Assembly: GCF_029407905.1 (NCBI RefSeq)
Contig: NC_073627.1
Coordinates: forward strand, 140,815,697-140,879,696
Direction: 5' to 3'
Source of the DNA: Bubalus kerabau
Taxonomy: Eukaryota > Chordata > Mammalia > Artiodactyla > Bovidae
Length of the DNA stretch: 64,000 nt
The notes beneath the pieces are model-generated. The model searched no databases and was not told the origin of the DNA. It worked only from the letters and a program-made list of their open reading frames with translations. The position numbers and the translations under genes are program-made. This document shows positions 10,425 through 21,402 of this stretch, piece after piece (the stretch's first letter is position 1; each line of letters starts with the position of its first letter).

Positions 10425-10660
10425 CAGTCTAGTCAGTGAATCAAAGCAAGGGCTCTGCCATAGTTCTAGTGTTAACTATGCTGCTGCTGAACGGTGGGAC
10501 TTGGGTATGTTATTTAATCTCTCTGTAAGTCAGTCTCCTCAGGGGTAAAGTGGGGGATAATAACAACCCAACTGTTAAGGTAACTGTGAGTAAGTCAGTT
10601 CATGCAAAGCCCTTGGCATGGTGCCTGGTGTATGGTACCAGGGCTCAGAAATAGGAGTTA
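10425..10660 (+). repeat. MIR SINE
   Basis: A nearly complete MIR in sense order: 'GGGACTTGGGTATGTTATTTAA', 'TCTCCTCAGGGGTAAAGTGG', 'GATAATAACA', then 'GCAAAGCCCTTGGCATGGTG'. Confidence 0.8.
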
Positions 10661-10905
10661 TTGGGACTTCCCTCATGGTCTCATGGTTAAGACTCTGCAG
10701 GGGGCCTGTGTCAGAGAAATAAGATCCCACATGCCACAAGGACCTACTGTACAGCACCAGAAACTGCACTCAATATGTTGTAATAACCTATAATAGATGA
10801 GAGTGTAAAAAAATAATATATATATATTTTACTGTGTATCTGAAAGTAACAAAACATTGTAAATCAACTATATGTCAATAAAAAATTTTTCTTTTAAATT
10901 AGGAC
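10661..10905 (+). repeat. CHR head joined to an L1 3' end
   Basis: 10661-10740 is the head and body of a CHR-2 SINE ('GGGACTTCCCTCATGGTC' to 'GATCCCACATGCCACAAG'). From about 10741 the sequence is the artiodactyl L1 3' UTR end ('CTACTGTACAGCACCAG', 'TGTAATAACCTATAATAG', 'CATTGTAAATCAACTATATG', 'CAATAAAAAATTTTT'). Either two insertions abut or one chimeric retrocopy is present. Confidence 0.75.
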
Positions 10906-10984
10906 CAACCACAACTTAAGTATCTATGCCCTGACAAAATAATAAATATACATTAAGAGAAAATAATTTTAATTTTTTTAATTA

Positions 10985-11082
10985 AAAAATATGAGTTATT
11001 ACTGTGACGATTAAATGAGACAATACAGGTACAGCCTGTGGCTCACAGAAGTGCTAAAGAAAGACTACCTGGTATTATTACA
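10985..11082 (+). repeat. MIR SINE, 3' part, interrupted by Bov-A2
   Basis: 'GACGATTAAATGAGACAATAC' and 'CCTGTGGCTCACAGAAGTGC' match the 3' half of MIR. The Bov-A2 that follows terminates it. Confidence 0.65.
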
Positions 11083-11343
11083 GGCGATGGCACCCCACTC
11101 CAGTACTCTTGCCTGGAAAATACCACGGGAGGAGCCTGGTAGGCTGCAGTCCATGGGTTGGCGAAGAGTTGGACACGACTGAGCGACTTCACTTTCACTT
11201 TTCACTTTCATGCATTGGAGAAGGAAATGGCAACCCACTCCAGTGTTCTTGCCTGGAGAATCCCAGGGACGGGGGAGCCTGGTGGGCTGCCGTCTATGGG
11301 GTCGCACAGAGTCAGACACGACTGAAGCGACTTAGCAGCAGCA
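11083..11343 (+). repeat. Bov-A2 SINE
   Basis: Two Bov-A monomers with the linker 'TTCACTTTCATGCATTGGAG', from 'CGATGGCACCCCACTCC' to the (AGC)n end 'TTAGCAGCAGCAGC'. The first monomer has a short deletion after 'AAATACCA'. Confidence 0.95.
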
Positions 11344-12015
11344 GCTGAATGTCTCTCTCCCGCCCTTTATGTCTCACTCTGACAAGCCTGCCCCTCCTCT
11401 AGCATTTCCTCCTTCAGTCAACAGGCCTTAATCTCCATTTCTCTCTCCTCCATCCAAGCAATCACCAAGTTCTATCTGTTGCACCGTATTACTCGCTAAC
11501 TGCTCTCTAATCAGTGCACTTCTTCCACCCTGTCCCATCCCATCAGTGTCTCTTCCCCAGATGACTGCAAAGCCTCCCCACCTAGTCTTCTGGCCTCTGG
11601 CCCTGCCCCTAGCCAATCCATTCTCCACACTGCAGTCAGAGCCATCAGTCCAAGATGCACGTCCAATCAGGTAATTTCCCTGAGGGCTTTGCATTGCCCT
11701 CAGGCTAAAGTCCAACACTCTTAATTAGATTACAAAGTCATTTAGGGTATGAACAGAGTCAATTCCCAAGCTTGGTGACTTTTAGTTTCTCTGCTTTCTC
11801 TAGCCTCTGTGTCCTGTACATTCCTCTAAAACCATCTCACCTGGCCAATCCTCTCACCCTTGTTCTTTAGTTCTTAACTTGGATCACACCTCCTCCAGGA
11901 AGTGTACCCAACTGTCCCCAAGCTAGATTAGGTATTTGCTCCAATTTGCTCTCTCAGAACCATAGTCTCTTCATGTTACAATGATCCTACTGTTAGAATT
12001 GCCTGTTTATTTCCT
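11344..12015 (+). repeat. L2 LINE fragment
   Basis: Landmarks in L2 order are 'CAATCACCAAGTTCTATCTG', 'CCATTCTCCACACTGCAGTC', 'CAATCAGGTAATTTCCCTG', 'CCTCAGGCTAAAGTCCAAC', 'TTAGATTACAAAGTCATTTA' and 'CCTCCTCCAGGAAGTGTACC'. This is the 3' part of L2 ORF2 and adjoining sequence, heavily diverged. Confidence 0.85.
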
Positions 12016-12180
12016 CCCCACCTTTAGCCCACACAGATCACCACATAATGGTTGAATGTAATTTTGAGCAACAAACGAACAGCTGTCCTTCACCCTGAAT
12101 GGCCTGTGACATTGTTGATGACTCTCACCACAATGTGGGTGGCCCTTTTCCAACCTCTCCCTGACAGCATCTGTGCAATG

Positions 12181-12285
12181 CATTGGACAGTACAGGAGGG
12201 AAGTTGGAAGACTTGAGTGTATGTCCTTTCTGCCATTGACTAGCTGTGCAATCTTGGATATCAGTTTCCTCATTTAAAAAAAAAT
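12181..12285 (+). repeat. MIR SINE fragment
   Basis: 'GCCATTGACTAGCTGTGCAA' and 'ATCAGTTTCCTCATTTAAAA' match the central MIR core in sense orientation. Confidence 0.75.
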
Positions 12286-12291
12286 GGAATT

Positions 12292-12632
12292 GGAGGCTTC
12301 CCTGGTGGCTCAGTGGTGGAGAGTTCCTCTGCCCATGCCAGAAGACACAGGTTTAATCTCTGGTCTGGGGATAAGATCTCACATGCCTCGGGCAGCTGGG
12401 CATATTGCTCCTCAACTACTGAGACTGTGCTCTGGAGCCTGGGAGCCATGGCTGCTGAGCCAACTTGACATGACTACAGAAGGCTGAGCACCCTAGAGCC
12501 CATGCTCCACGACAAGAGAAGCTCATGCAATGCGAGTAGAGAGTGGCCCCTGGCTCACTGCAACAGGGGGGAAGCCCTTAAAGCAGCAAAGACCCAGCAC
12601 AGCCAAAAATAGAAATAAAAACAGATAAATAA
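12292..12632 (+). repeat. CHR-family SINE, long form
   Basis: The head 'GGCTTCCCTGGTGGCTCAG' is followed by the long body with 'CTACTGAGACTGTGCTCTGG' and 'AAGACCCAGCACAGCC', and by an A-rich tail of AAATA units. Confidence 0.9.
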
Positions 12633-12835
12633 TGGAGTGGGAGATGGGAGGGCCGATTCAGGAGGGAGGGGACATATGTATACCTATGGCCAATTCATGT
12701 TGCTGTGTGGCAGAGGCTGACACCACACTTGTCCTCCAATAATCGTATTTTGTTCTATACTTCTCAATATAGTACAATTATAATCTTTGATAATTATTCA
12801 TTACTCAAAAAAAAATAAACATTGAAAAAAAATTT
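12633..12835 (+). repeat. Bovine-type L1 3' end
   Basis: 'GACATATGTATACCTATGGC', 'TTCATGTTG' and a decayed 'CCTCCAATAAT' followed by A-rich sequence match the 3' UTR end of bovine L1, here about 200 bases and 5' truncated. Confidence 0.7.
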
Positions 12836-12845
12836 TTTTACGTGA

Positions 12846-13003
12846 GATCACAACTTCTCTGGTGGTCTAGTGGTTAAGACTCCATGCTTTTGCTGCAAGG
12901 GCGCTGGTTCCATCCCTGGTCAGGGAACTGGTATCCCATATTCAGTGCCGCAGCTCAGGCCCCCATCCCCCGCCCCAAACAAAAACAAAAACCCTAAAGA
13001 TGA
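12846..13003 (+). repeat. CHR-2-type SINE
   Basis: 'TCTGGTGGTCTAGTGGTTAA', 'CCATCCCTGGTCAGGGAAC' and an A-rich tail with CAAA units. It lies directly upstream of a second CHR-2. Confidence 0.85.
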
Positions 13004-13021
13004 TAATCTTTAAAAATAAAT

Positions 13022-13165
13022 GAAAGAAACTACCCTGATGGTCCAGTGGTTAAGAACCCGCCTTGCAATGCAAGGGACGTGGATTCAGTCCCTGGTTGGG
13101 GAACTAAGATCCCACGTGCCACAAAGCAACTAAGCCCATGTGCCACTAATAAATAAATAACTATG
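13022..13165 (+). repeat. CHR-2-type SINE
   Basis: 'GATGGTCCAGTGGTTAAGAA', 'GTCCCTGGTTGGGGAACTAA' and 'GATCCCACGTGCCACAAAGC', then an AAATA tail. It has the same orientation as the preceding CHR-2. Confidence 0.9.
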
Positions 13166-13796
13166 TATAAAAACCTAAAAATGAAAATGATTTATCCGTT
13201 CAAGGTTATCCTTCATCATCTATGCCTCTTGTCTGGAGAAATACAGCCCTCCTGCTCCAAGCCTGGCATGGCCTCAGATGTTCTGCTGGGGTTGTGTGAA
13301 CCAAATCCAGCATGCCCAATTACTAGATCTAATCAGTTCAGCGGCAGGCAGATTCTGCAGGATGGAACCATTCAGTGTGCAAGCCCAAGTGAGTTTTAAG
13401 AATGACAGATTGATTTTTGCTTCCTGAAAACAAATTTAAATTGATGAGACCTTAATGAATTCTTTCTCCCATTCCTGGGGGGGTTCCCATAATGCTTTAA
13501 TCACACTGTGAATAAGAACTGTGTGCCAAGTTCTCTAATACTGAGAAGGCACTGGCTTTCCCCTGCTGAAGAATTGTGCACTTGCTAACAGAGAACAATT
13601 TCAGGGTCTAATGGAAACTGTCTGTTTCCACTTTAATCATCAAGGACTCTCTCTCCAACTTCTCGGAAGTCAACTGACCAATAAGAATTTATTTAGTCCG
13701 AGTTATCTGTATCATCCTAGGTTCTTGGTGGGGAGTAAGAGGGTATAACCCACTGCTTCTCATTCATTCCTTCATTCAACAAGTATGTATTGAGCC
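13166..13796. other. Single-copy DNA, nothing recognised
   Basis: No repeat or exon could be identified in this stretch. Confidence 0.5.
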
Positions 13797-13925
13797 CTGC
13801 TGCTGCTGCTGCTGCTGCTAAGTCACTTCCTTCGTGTCCGACTCTGTGAGACCCCATAGACGACAGCCCACCAGGCTCCCCCGTCCCTGGGATTCTCCAG
13901 GCAAGATCACTGGAGTGGGTTGCCA
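13797..13925 (-). repeat. Bov-A2 SINE, one monomer, with (CTG)n
   Basis: An antisense Bov-A2 monomer carries 'GACTCTGTGAGACCCCATAG' and 'CCAGGCTCCCCCGTCCCTGG'. Its 3' end has expanded to a CTG run of about seven units at 13798-13820, the usual AGC microsatellite seeded by Bov-A2 tails. The second monomer is absent. Confidence 0.9.
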
Positions 13926-14145
13926 CCTACCTCTGTTCAAAGCACCATTCAAAGCTTTTGGGGTACATTATAAAGAAAATAGAAAAAAAAATCCTATCTT
14001 TCTGGGGGCATTCTATTTGAGAGAGACAGAGAAAAAACAATAAATCGAATGAGTAAATTATATGATATAAATAAGAAAGTTTTAAGTGTTGTGGAACAAC
14101 TGTGGAGCAAGGGAGTTCAGAATGAGGCATCAACTATGAATGTAT

Positions 14146-14363
14146 GTGTGTGTGTGTTCAGTCGTGTCTAACTCTTTGCAACCCCATGGACTGTACCCCA
14201 CTGGGCTCCTCTGTCCATGGGATTCTCCAGGCAAGAATACTGAAGTGAATTGCCATGTCCTTCTCCAGGGGACCTTCCTGACCCAGGGATCGAAAATGCA
14301 TCTCTTGCTTCTCCTGCGTTGGCAAGCAGATTCTTTACCACTAGCATCCGCTAGGAAGCCCAG
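14146..14363 (-). repeat. Bov-tA SINE
   Basis: The antisense Bov-tA runs from a (TG)n 3' tail and 'TTCAGTCGTGTCTAACTC' to the head 'CCGCTAGGAAGCCC'. The B-box region is damaged (GATCGAAAATGC in antisense). Confidence 0.95.
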
Positions 14364-14502
14364 ACTATAAATATCAGTTTCAAATAGGGTACCTGACTTG
14401 ATTAGGCATCTTGTCAACCTCAGCTGATTAAAACCATGCAGCCCACATTGGGTCAGTGGAGCAGCTGAGATGAAGAAAGCAGCTGTGAGTTCAAGAGATG
14501 AG

Positions 14503-14755
14503 CTGCTGCCGCCAAGTCGCTTCAGTCGTGTCCGACTCTGTGCGACCCCATAGACGGAAGCCCACCAGGCTCCCCTGTCCCTGGGATTCTTCAGGCAAGA
14601 ACACTGGAGTGGGTTGCCATTGCCTTCTCCAATGCATGAAAGTGAAAAGTGAAAGTGAAGTCAGCGACCCCAAGGACTGCAGCCTTCCAGGCTCCTCCAT
14701 CCATGGGATTTTCCAGGCAAGAGTACTGGAGTGGGGTGCCATTGCCTTCTCCATG
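14503..14755 (-). repeat. Bov-A2 SINE
   Basis: An antisense Bov-A2 with both monomers. The junction shows 'GAAAGTGAAGTCAGCGACCCC', so about 20 bases of the proximal monomer ('GCTCAGTCGTGTCCGACTC' region) are deleted. ATGAG occurs at both borders. Confidence 0.95.
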
Positions 14756-14957
14756 AGAGAAGCCAAGAAAATCTAAAGTGGCACAAAATGTATCCCTAAT
14801 ACACCACTGATATGCTGGAGCCAACCAGTACCAGCTCACTAGAGCCAATAATGCATGTTCTTTCCCAGTTTGGTGTTGTCATGTTGGTATCTTGCAATCG
14901 GCCATGATAAGCATATTTACACCACAGAAGTTGGCAAAGGCTTACAAATCAGGGCTT

Positions 14958-15252
14958 TATTTATTTTAAAAAAGTTTTTAAATTTTATTTATTTATCTTT
15001 GGCTGCACTTGGTCTTTGTTGCTGTTGTGGCAAGCGGGGGCTGCCTTCTCATTATGGTGACTTCTCTTGTTGCAGAGCTCAAATTCTAGGGTGCACAGGC
15101 TCAGTAGTTGTGGCACATGGGGCTTAGTTGCCCCTCAGGCTTAGTAGCTGCTCAGCCAGCATGTAGGATCTTAATTCCCAGACCAGGGTGTGAACCTCTG
15201 TCCCTCACACCAGCATGCAGATTCTTAACTACTAGACCACCAATAAAGTCCC
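14958..15252 (-). repeat. CHR-family SINE, long form, with TSD
   Basis: An antisense long CHR from an A/T-rich tail to 'CTAGACCACCAATAAAGTCC'. The direct repeats CAAATCAGGG at 14945-14954 and 15253-15262 bound it. Confidence 0.95.
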
Positions 15253-15265
15253 CAAATCAGGGTTT

Positions 15266-15819
15266 AAAAAAATAAAAAAATCAGTACTTGTTGTTAGACA
15301 TTTCTCAGCATACCCTTTGAGTGGGTCCCACCCTCCAACCACACCCAAAAGGAATGTGAATGTTTGCCCTTTGTAATAAGCACAGAAGGCAATTAAGGTA
15401 ATACTTACAAGGAGAGAACACTGTAGCTAAGTTTCAGGGGAAGGCCTTTTGGAAGAGCATCTCTTGAAGGAGGAGCAGGTAGAATTTGCCTAATGGAAAG
15501 GAGAGGACACAGTGGTTAAAAGCAGATTGCCTGGAGAATTGGGCTGACACGGTGGAGAACTGGGCTGATGAGCAGACACCAAACTGACACTGAATTCAGC
15601 TTCTAACAAGGTGGGATGGTGCTTTCTAAAATGGAATTAAAATTATCTTGTCTCTCACGCCCCCACCAAAATCATTCCTAGCTCTCTGAAAGCTTTGCAA
15701 ACCTTGATGAACAGGGTCCACATGTATCTTTAGGAATAGAATGTGGGCTCAGCATCTGTTTGATTGGCACTCTGAATTTTTCTCCATGGAAACATGAGCT
15801 GGTAAATAGAAACTAGAAA
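15266..15819. other. Single-copy DNA, nothing recognised
   Basis: No repeat family or gene signal found; part of it near 15500 vaguely resembles a MIR head but is too diverged to call. Confidence 0.45.
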
Positions 15820-15960
15820 GCTGAATATCTGGGTTCTTTTCCCATCTCTCTAACTTCTTGGCTTAGTAACATCAGGCAAGTTAACTCACTGCTCGATTTC
15901 CCCCACTTTAAATTTATAAATTCACATTCCTCACTCATTGATAGATAAAGATGTACAATA
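15820..15960 (+). repeat. MIR SINE
   Basis: 'TAACATCAGGCAAGTTAACT' and the following 'CACTTTAAATTTATAAATTC' lie in MIR order, in sense orientation. Confidence 0.65.
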
Positions 15961-16604
15961 TCATCTTTGGGAAATATTCCAAGCTCTTTTAAGAAAGACA
16001 TAAACAGTGACAAGCTTATGAGAAGTGGGATCATTTTCTTTTTATTCCAAATATGAATAGAAACATCCTCGAAAAGCTCAAAAAGGGAGAAAAATCTTTA
16101 TTAAATGTTTCCATTGCCAGGAGAGCCTTTTTCTTCCATCCTTTCCCCCTTCAGACCTTAAATTTGCAAAAAGAATGCCCACGTCAGGCTGTGATTAAAC
16201 TGGGCTCCAATCTCCTGTTCAGAATATCATGCTATACAGTATTAGAAATAATATGGCATGAAGGGGGTGCCCTGCTCAGGCACCATGATTCAGCGTGACA
16301 TTCATTCTCTCTCAAATTCTCTAACTTAGCGTCATTCCTCTTCTGTGACACCCCAACCTAGATGACCCCAAACTAAGCAATTTGCTTAGTTTCAACTTAT
16401 ACTGGTGCCTCAAGCATGGCGGGAGAAAAAGACCACACCACTTGGCAGATTGATTACCTTTAAATTCTTCATCAGCAACATCAGATTGGCATTCAAGGCC
16501 CACTCAACAAGGCTACTATGCTTTTCTGATGTGATTTTTGATCCTTCTCCCCACAAAAACAACTGTGTAACTTCACATCTCCCTTTACCCTCAGCTAATA
16601 GCTG
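15961..16604. other. Single-copy DNA, nothing recognised
   Basis: No repeat, exon or RNA gene could be identified. Confidence 0.5.
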
Positions 16605-16730
16605 TCTTAGTCAATATGGGCTGCTACAACAAAAAATACCATAGGGTGGATGACTTATATAGTAAATATCTATTTCTCACAGTTCCAGAGGCTGGGAAGT
16701 CCAAGATCACTCTCCTTGGGCACAGAATTT
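16605..16730. repeat. Old mammalian dispersed repeat, family not named
   Basis: 'GGGCTGCTACAACAAAAAATACC' style and 'CTCACAGTTCCAGAGGCTGG' motifs match the element at 2370-2557. It is truncated by the Bov-tA that follows. Confidence 0.6.
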
Positions 16731-16738
16731 ACATGGGC

Positions 16739-16938
16739 ACGAAGAAATCATGTCCAACTCTTTGTGACCCCATGGACTGTAACCCCCAGGCTCCTCTGTC
16801 CATGGGGATTCTCCAGGCAAGAATACTGGAGTGGGTTGCCATGCCCTCCTCCAGAGGATCTTCCCAACCCAGGGATCGAACCCAAGTCTCCCAAATTGCA
16901 GGCGGATTCTTTATTCATCTGAGCCATCAGGGAAGCTC
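16739..16938 (-). repeat. Bov-tA SINE
   Basis: An antisense Bov-tA with 'ACTCTTTGTGACCCCATGG', 'GATCGAACCCAAGTCTCCC' and the head 'GCCATCAGGGAAGC'. Confidence 0.95.
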
Positions 16939-17001
16939 CAGTGTTTTAATATAATATGTTAAACAGACAAAAACAATACCAAAAAAGTGATGAACAAAAA
17001 A

Positions 17002-17127
17002 TCACATTTTTTTTTTTAGTTTTACCTTGCAGCATGTGGGATCTTAGTCCCCTGACCAGGGATCAAACCTGTGCTCCCTGCAGTGGAAGCTTGGCATCTT
17101 AACCAAAGGACGACCAGGCAAGTCAAC
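17002..17127 (-). repeat. CHR-2-type SINE
   Basis: An antisense CHR-2 with a T-rich tail, 'GCATGTGGGATCTTAGTCCC' and 'GACCAGGGATCAAACCTGTG'. Confidence 0.9.
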
Positions 17128-17283
17128 ACAATTTTAAGTAAAAATTCAAACCTTTACTTTCACGGCACTGTCTTACTCACCTTACCCTAATCCTGATGTT
17201 GTTTCCAATAAAACTTTATAAAACCAGGCAGCTGACCTATGGACCATAATTTGCCATTATTTTTTTAAAAAATATGAATCTCA

Positions 17284-17400
17284 GAGATTCCCTGGCAGTC
17301 CAGTGGTTAAGACTCCATGCTTCCATGGTAGGGGATGAGGGTTCAATTACTGGTCAGGAAACTAATATCCTGCAGCCAAAAATATTTTTTTTAATTAAAA
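17284..17400 (+). repeat. CHR-2-type SINE with TSD
   Basis: 'GATTCCCTGGCAGTCCAGTG' leads into a CHR-2 body with an A/T-rich tail. The direct repeat AATATGAATCTCA at 17271-17283 and 17404-17416, preceded by extra A residues, bounds it. Confidence 0.95.
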
Positions 17401-17416
17401 AAAAATATGAATCTCA

Positions 17417-17911
17417 ATTTCTGAAGCTTTTGGTGAACTGTTGAGATTTGCCTCACCCTCCTCCCAGCCCTGTGGGGGACCCTTCTATCACTATCACGAA
17501 GATCTGCTAAGAAGCCTCCAAGAACTGAGTGGGGGTGCCCTTTTGCCTGAAGGTAGTGGGCCAACCCTGGAAGGGAGGAAGGATTCTGAACTCAGTACAG
17601 AGTCTGTCAATTAGATGGTTGTTTCACCAGGTTGGTTCAAGCACCCCTCCCTTATGGTCCCCCAGCAGCCAATGAACACTTTGCAAGCTGCATATGTATT
17701 TATTACATTTCATTGCAGCATTTATTTGTAGGCTACGCACTCCTTGAAAACCAGATTGCGTCTTGATCCTTGACTCTGGTGCCCGAGGTATTGTAGATGC
17801 CTGGGGTGCCTGGGAATTCAGAACTTCACATTTTTATCCATGTTTTGGGCTGTCAACTCATGGTCTGAGTTCTACTGACTACCCCCTCAGTCTGCAGAGC
17901 TGTTTGGTGGT
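17417..17911. other. Mostly single-copy DNA with a possible L2 3' end
   Basis: 17695-17800 resembles an L2 3' end ('TACGCACTCCTTGAAAACC', 'TGCCTGGGGTGCCTGG'). The remainder shows no recognisable feature. Confidence 0.4.
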
Positions 17912-17922
17912 TGTTCTTGTCT

Positions 17923-19363
17923 CAGTTCAGTTCAGTCACTCAGTCGTGTCTGATTCTTTGCGACCCCATGAATTGCAGCACGCCAGGCCTCCCTGTCCAT
18001 CACCAACTCCCGGAGTTCACTCAGACTCACGTCCATCGAGTCAGTGATGCCATCCAGCCATCTCATCCTCTGTCATCCCCTTCTCCTCCTGCCCCCAATC
18101 CCTCCCAGCATCAGAGTCTTTTCCAATGAGTCAACTCTTCGCATGAGGTGGCCAAAGTACTGGAGTTTCAGCTTGAGCATCATTCCCCCCAAAGAAATCC
18201 CAGGGCTGATCTCCTTCAGAATGGACTGGTTGGATCTCCTTGCAGTCCAAGGGACTCTCAAGAGTCTTCTCCAACACCACAGTTCAAAAGCATCAATTCT
18301 TTGGCACTCATCCTTCTTCACAGTCCAACTCTCACATCCATACATGACCACAGGAAAAACCATAGCCTTAACTAGATGGACCTTTGTTGGCAAAGTAATG
18401 TCTCTGCTTTTGAATATGCTATCTAGGTTGGTTATAACTTTCCTTCCAAGGAGTAAGCGTCTTTTAATTTCATGGCTGCAATCAACATCTGCAGTGATTT
18501 TGGAGACCTAAAAAATAAAGTCTGACACTGTTTTCCACTGTTTCCCCATTTATTTTCCATGAAGTGATGGGACCAGATGCCATGATCTTCGTTTTCTGAA
18601 TGTTGAGCTTTAAGCCAACTTTTTCACTCTCCACTTTCACTTTCATCAAGAGGCTTTTGAGTCCCTCTTCACTTTCTGCCATAAGGGTGGTGTCATCTGC
18701 ATATCTGAGGTTATTGATATTTCTCCCGGCAATCTTGATTCCAGCTTGTGTTTATTCCAGTCCAGTGCTTCTCATGATGTATTCTGCATATAAGTTAAAT
18801 AAGCAGGGTGACAATATACAGCCTTGACGAACTCCTTTTCCTATTTGGAACCAGTCTGTTGTTCCATGTCCAGTTCTAACTGTTGCTTCCTGACCTGCAT
18901 ACAGATTTCTCAAGAGGCAGATCAGGTGGTCTGGTATTCCCATCTCTTGAAGAATTTTACACAGTTGATTGTGATCCACACAGTCAAAGGCTTTGTCATA
19001 GTCAATAAAGCAGAAGTAGATCTTTTTCTGGAACTCTCTTGCTTTTTCCATGATCCAGCAGATGTTGGCAGTTTGATCTCTGGTTCCTCTGCCTTTTCTA
19101 AAACCAGCTTGAACATCAGGAAGTTCACGGTTCACGTATTGCTGAAGCCTGGCTTGGAGAATTTTGAGCATTACTTTACTAGCATGTGAGATGAGTGCAA
19201 TTGTGTGGTAGTTTGAGCATTCTTTGACATTGCCTTTCTTTGGGATTGGAATGAAAACTGCCTTTTTCCAGTCCTGTGGCCACTGTTGAGTTTTCCAAAT
19301 TTCCTGGCATAGTAAGTGCAGCACTTTCACAGCATCATCTTTCAGGATTTGAAATAGCTCAAC
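17923..19363 (-). mobile_element. BovB LINE, 5' truncated, with TSD
   Basis: An antisense BovB of about 1.44 kb begins at a 'CAGTTCAGTTCAGT' tail and reads up through the C-terminal region and most of the reverse transcriptase. It stops at about 19363 within the segment encoding 'ELFQILKDDAVKVL'. Direct repeats TGTTCTTGTCT (17912-17922) and TGTTCTTGTTT (19364-19374) flank it, so it is a clean truncated insertion made next to the 5' edge of the plus-strand BovB. Confidence 0.95.
18073..19362 (-). pseudogene. BovB reverse transcriptase remnant (minus copy)
   Basis: The minus strand encodes the RTE-type reverse transcriptase, normally a cytoplasmic and nuclear ribonucleoprotein enzyme that copies BovB RNA at a nicked target. 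Motif A reads FIDYDKAFDCVDH and motif C YADD is present at 18692-18703. The frame that carries motif A ends at 18752 with a stop just after 'MRSTGLE', where other copies have a Glu codon, and the rest continues in other frames to 18073. The endonuclease domain is lost by 5' truncation. No product is expected. Confidence 0.9.
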
Positions 19364-19728
19364 TGTTCTTGTTTGGAGGGTGGCAATTAATAGCTCCAGA
19401 AAGAATGAAGAGGCTGAGCCAAAGTGAAAACAATGCCCAGTTGTGGATGGGACTGGTGATAAAAGTAAAGTCCAATGCTTTAAGAACAATATTGCACAGG
19501 AACCTGGAATGTTAGGTCCATGAATCAAGGTCCAAAAACTCAAGAATCCCTTAGAAGAAATGGAATAACCCTCATAGTCAGCAAAAGAGTCTGAAATTGC
19601 AGTACTTGGGTGCAATCTCAAAAATGACAGAATGATCTCTGTTCGTTTTCAAGGCAACCATTCAATATCACAGTAATCTGTCTATGTCCCAACCACTAAT
19701 GCCGAAGAAGCTAAAGTTGAACAGTTCT

Positions 19729-21331
19729 TTTTTTTTCCTTTTATTTTTTATTTTATTTTTTTCTTTATAATATTGTATTGGTTTTGCCATACATCAACAT
19801 GAATCCGCCACGGGTGTACACATGCTCCCCATACTGAACCCCCTCCCACCTCCCTCCCCATACCATCCCTCTGGGTCATCCCAGTGCACCAGCTCCAAGC
19901 ATCCTGTATCATGCATTGAACCTGGACTGGCTATTCATTTCACATATGATATTATACATGTTTGAATGCCATTCTCCCAAATCATCCCACCCTCACCCTC
20001 TCCCACAGAGTCCATAAGACTGTTGTATACATCTGTGTCTCTTTTGCTGTCTCACATACAGGGTTATCATTACCATCTTTCTAAATTCCATATATATGCG
20101 TTAGTATACTGTATTGGTGTTTTTCTTTCTGGCTTACTTCACTCTGTATAATAGGCTCCAGTTTCATCCACCTCATTAGAACTGATTCAAATGTATTCTT
20201 TTTAATGGCTGAGTAATAGTCCATTGTGTATATGTACCACAGCTTTCTTATCCATTCGTCTGCTGATGGACATCTAGGTCGCTTCCATGTCCTGGCTATT
20301 ATAAACAGTGCTGCGATGAACATTGGGGTACACGTGTCTCTTTCAATTCTGGTTTCCTCGGTGTGTATGCCCAGCAGTGAGATTGCTGGGTTGTATGGCA
20401 GTTCTATTTCCAGTTTTTTAAGGAATCTCCACACTGTTCTCCATAGTGGCTGTACTAGTTTGCATTCCCACCAACAGTGTAAGAGGGTTCCCTTTTCTCC
20501 ACACCCTCTCCAGCATTTATTGCTTATAGACTTTTGGATAGCAGCCATTCTGACTGGCATGAAATGGTACCTCATTGTGGTTTTGATTTGCATTTCTCTG
20601 ATAATGAGTGATGTTGAGCATCTTTTCATATGTTTGTTAGCCATCTGCATGTCTTTGGAGAAATGTCTGTTTAGTTCTTTGGCCCATTTTTTCATTGGGT
20701 CGTTTATTTTTCTGAAATTGAGCTGCAGGAGTTGCTTGTATATTTTTGAGATTAGTTGTTTGTCAGTTGCTTCATTTGCTATTATTTTCTCCCATTCTGA
20801 AGGCTGTCTTTTCACCTTGCTTATAGTTTCCTTTGTTGTGCAGAAGCTTTTAATTTTAATTAGGTCCCATTTGTTTATTTTTGCTTTTATTTCCAATATT
20901 CTGGGATGCGGGTCATAGAGGATCCTGCTGTGAGTTATGTCAGAGAGTGTTTTGCCTATGTTCTCCTCTAGGAGTTTTATAGTTTCTGGTCTTACTTTTA
21001 GATCTTTAATCCATTTTGAGTTTATTTTTGTGTATGTGTTAGGAAGTGTTCTAGTTTCATTCTTTTACAAGTGGTTGACCAGTTTTCCCAGCACCACTTG
21101 TTAAAGAGAGTGTCTTTTCTCCATTGTATATTCTTGCCTCCTTTGTCAAAGATAAGGTGTCCATAGGTATGTGGATTTATCTCTGGGCTTTCTATTTTGT
21201 TCCATTGATCTATATTTCTGTCTTTGTGCCAGTACCATACTGTCTTGATCACCATGGCTTTGTAGTAGAGCCTGAAGTCAGGCAGATTGATTCCTCCAGT
21301 TCCATTCTTCTTTCTCAAGATTGCTTTGGCT
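19729..21331 (-). mobile_element. L1 LINE, 5' truncated, inserted in BovB
   Basis: An antisense bovine-type L1 of about 1.6 kb starts with a T-rich run (its poly-A tail) and the 3' UTR block 'ATACATCAACATGAATCCGC', and ends inside ORF2. It interrupts the plus-strand BovB. The target duplication AAAGTTGAACAGTTCT (19713-19728) versus GAAGTTAAACAGTTCT (21332-21347) defines the borders, so the L1 is younger than that BovB. Confidence 0.95.
20081..21318 (-). pseudogene. L1 ORF2 C-terminal remnant
   Basis: Two frames of 271 codons (20081-20896) and 98 codons (21022-21318) encode the C-terminal third of L1 ORF2p, the L1 reverse transcriptase/endonuclease. The zinc-knuckle-like motif CWRGCGEKGTLLHCWWEC (C-x3-C-x7-H-x4-C) is intact. 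The protein reaches its natural end at 'ILTHIYGI'. The endonuclease and the catalytic FADD region are absent through 5' truncation, and a frame break separates the two pieces, so it is non-functional. Confidence 0.95.
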
Positions 21332-21402
21332 GAAGTTAAACAGTTCTATGATGACCTACAAGACCTTCTAGAACTAACACCAAGAAAGACGTCCTTTTCA
21401 TC

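Noticed and set aside
18752..19621. 289-codon frame as a host reverse transcriptase gene
   Set aside because: It is BovB RT sequence up to 19362 and then runs into the opposite-strand BovB copy; truncation and a stop show a dead element.
20226..20918. 230-codon plus-strand open frame
   Set aside because: It is the antisense of the L1 ORF2 C-terminus.
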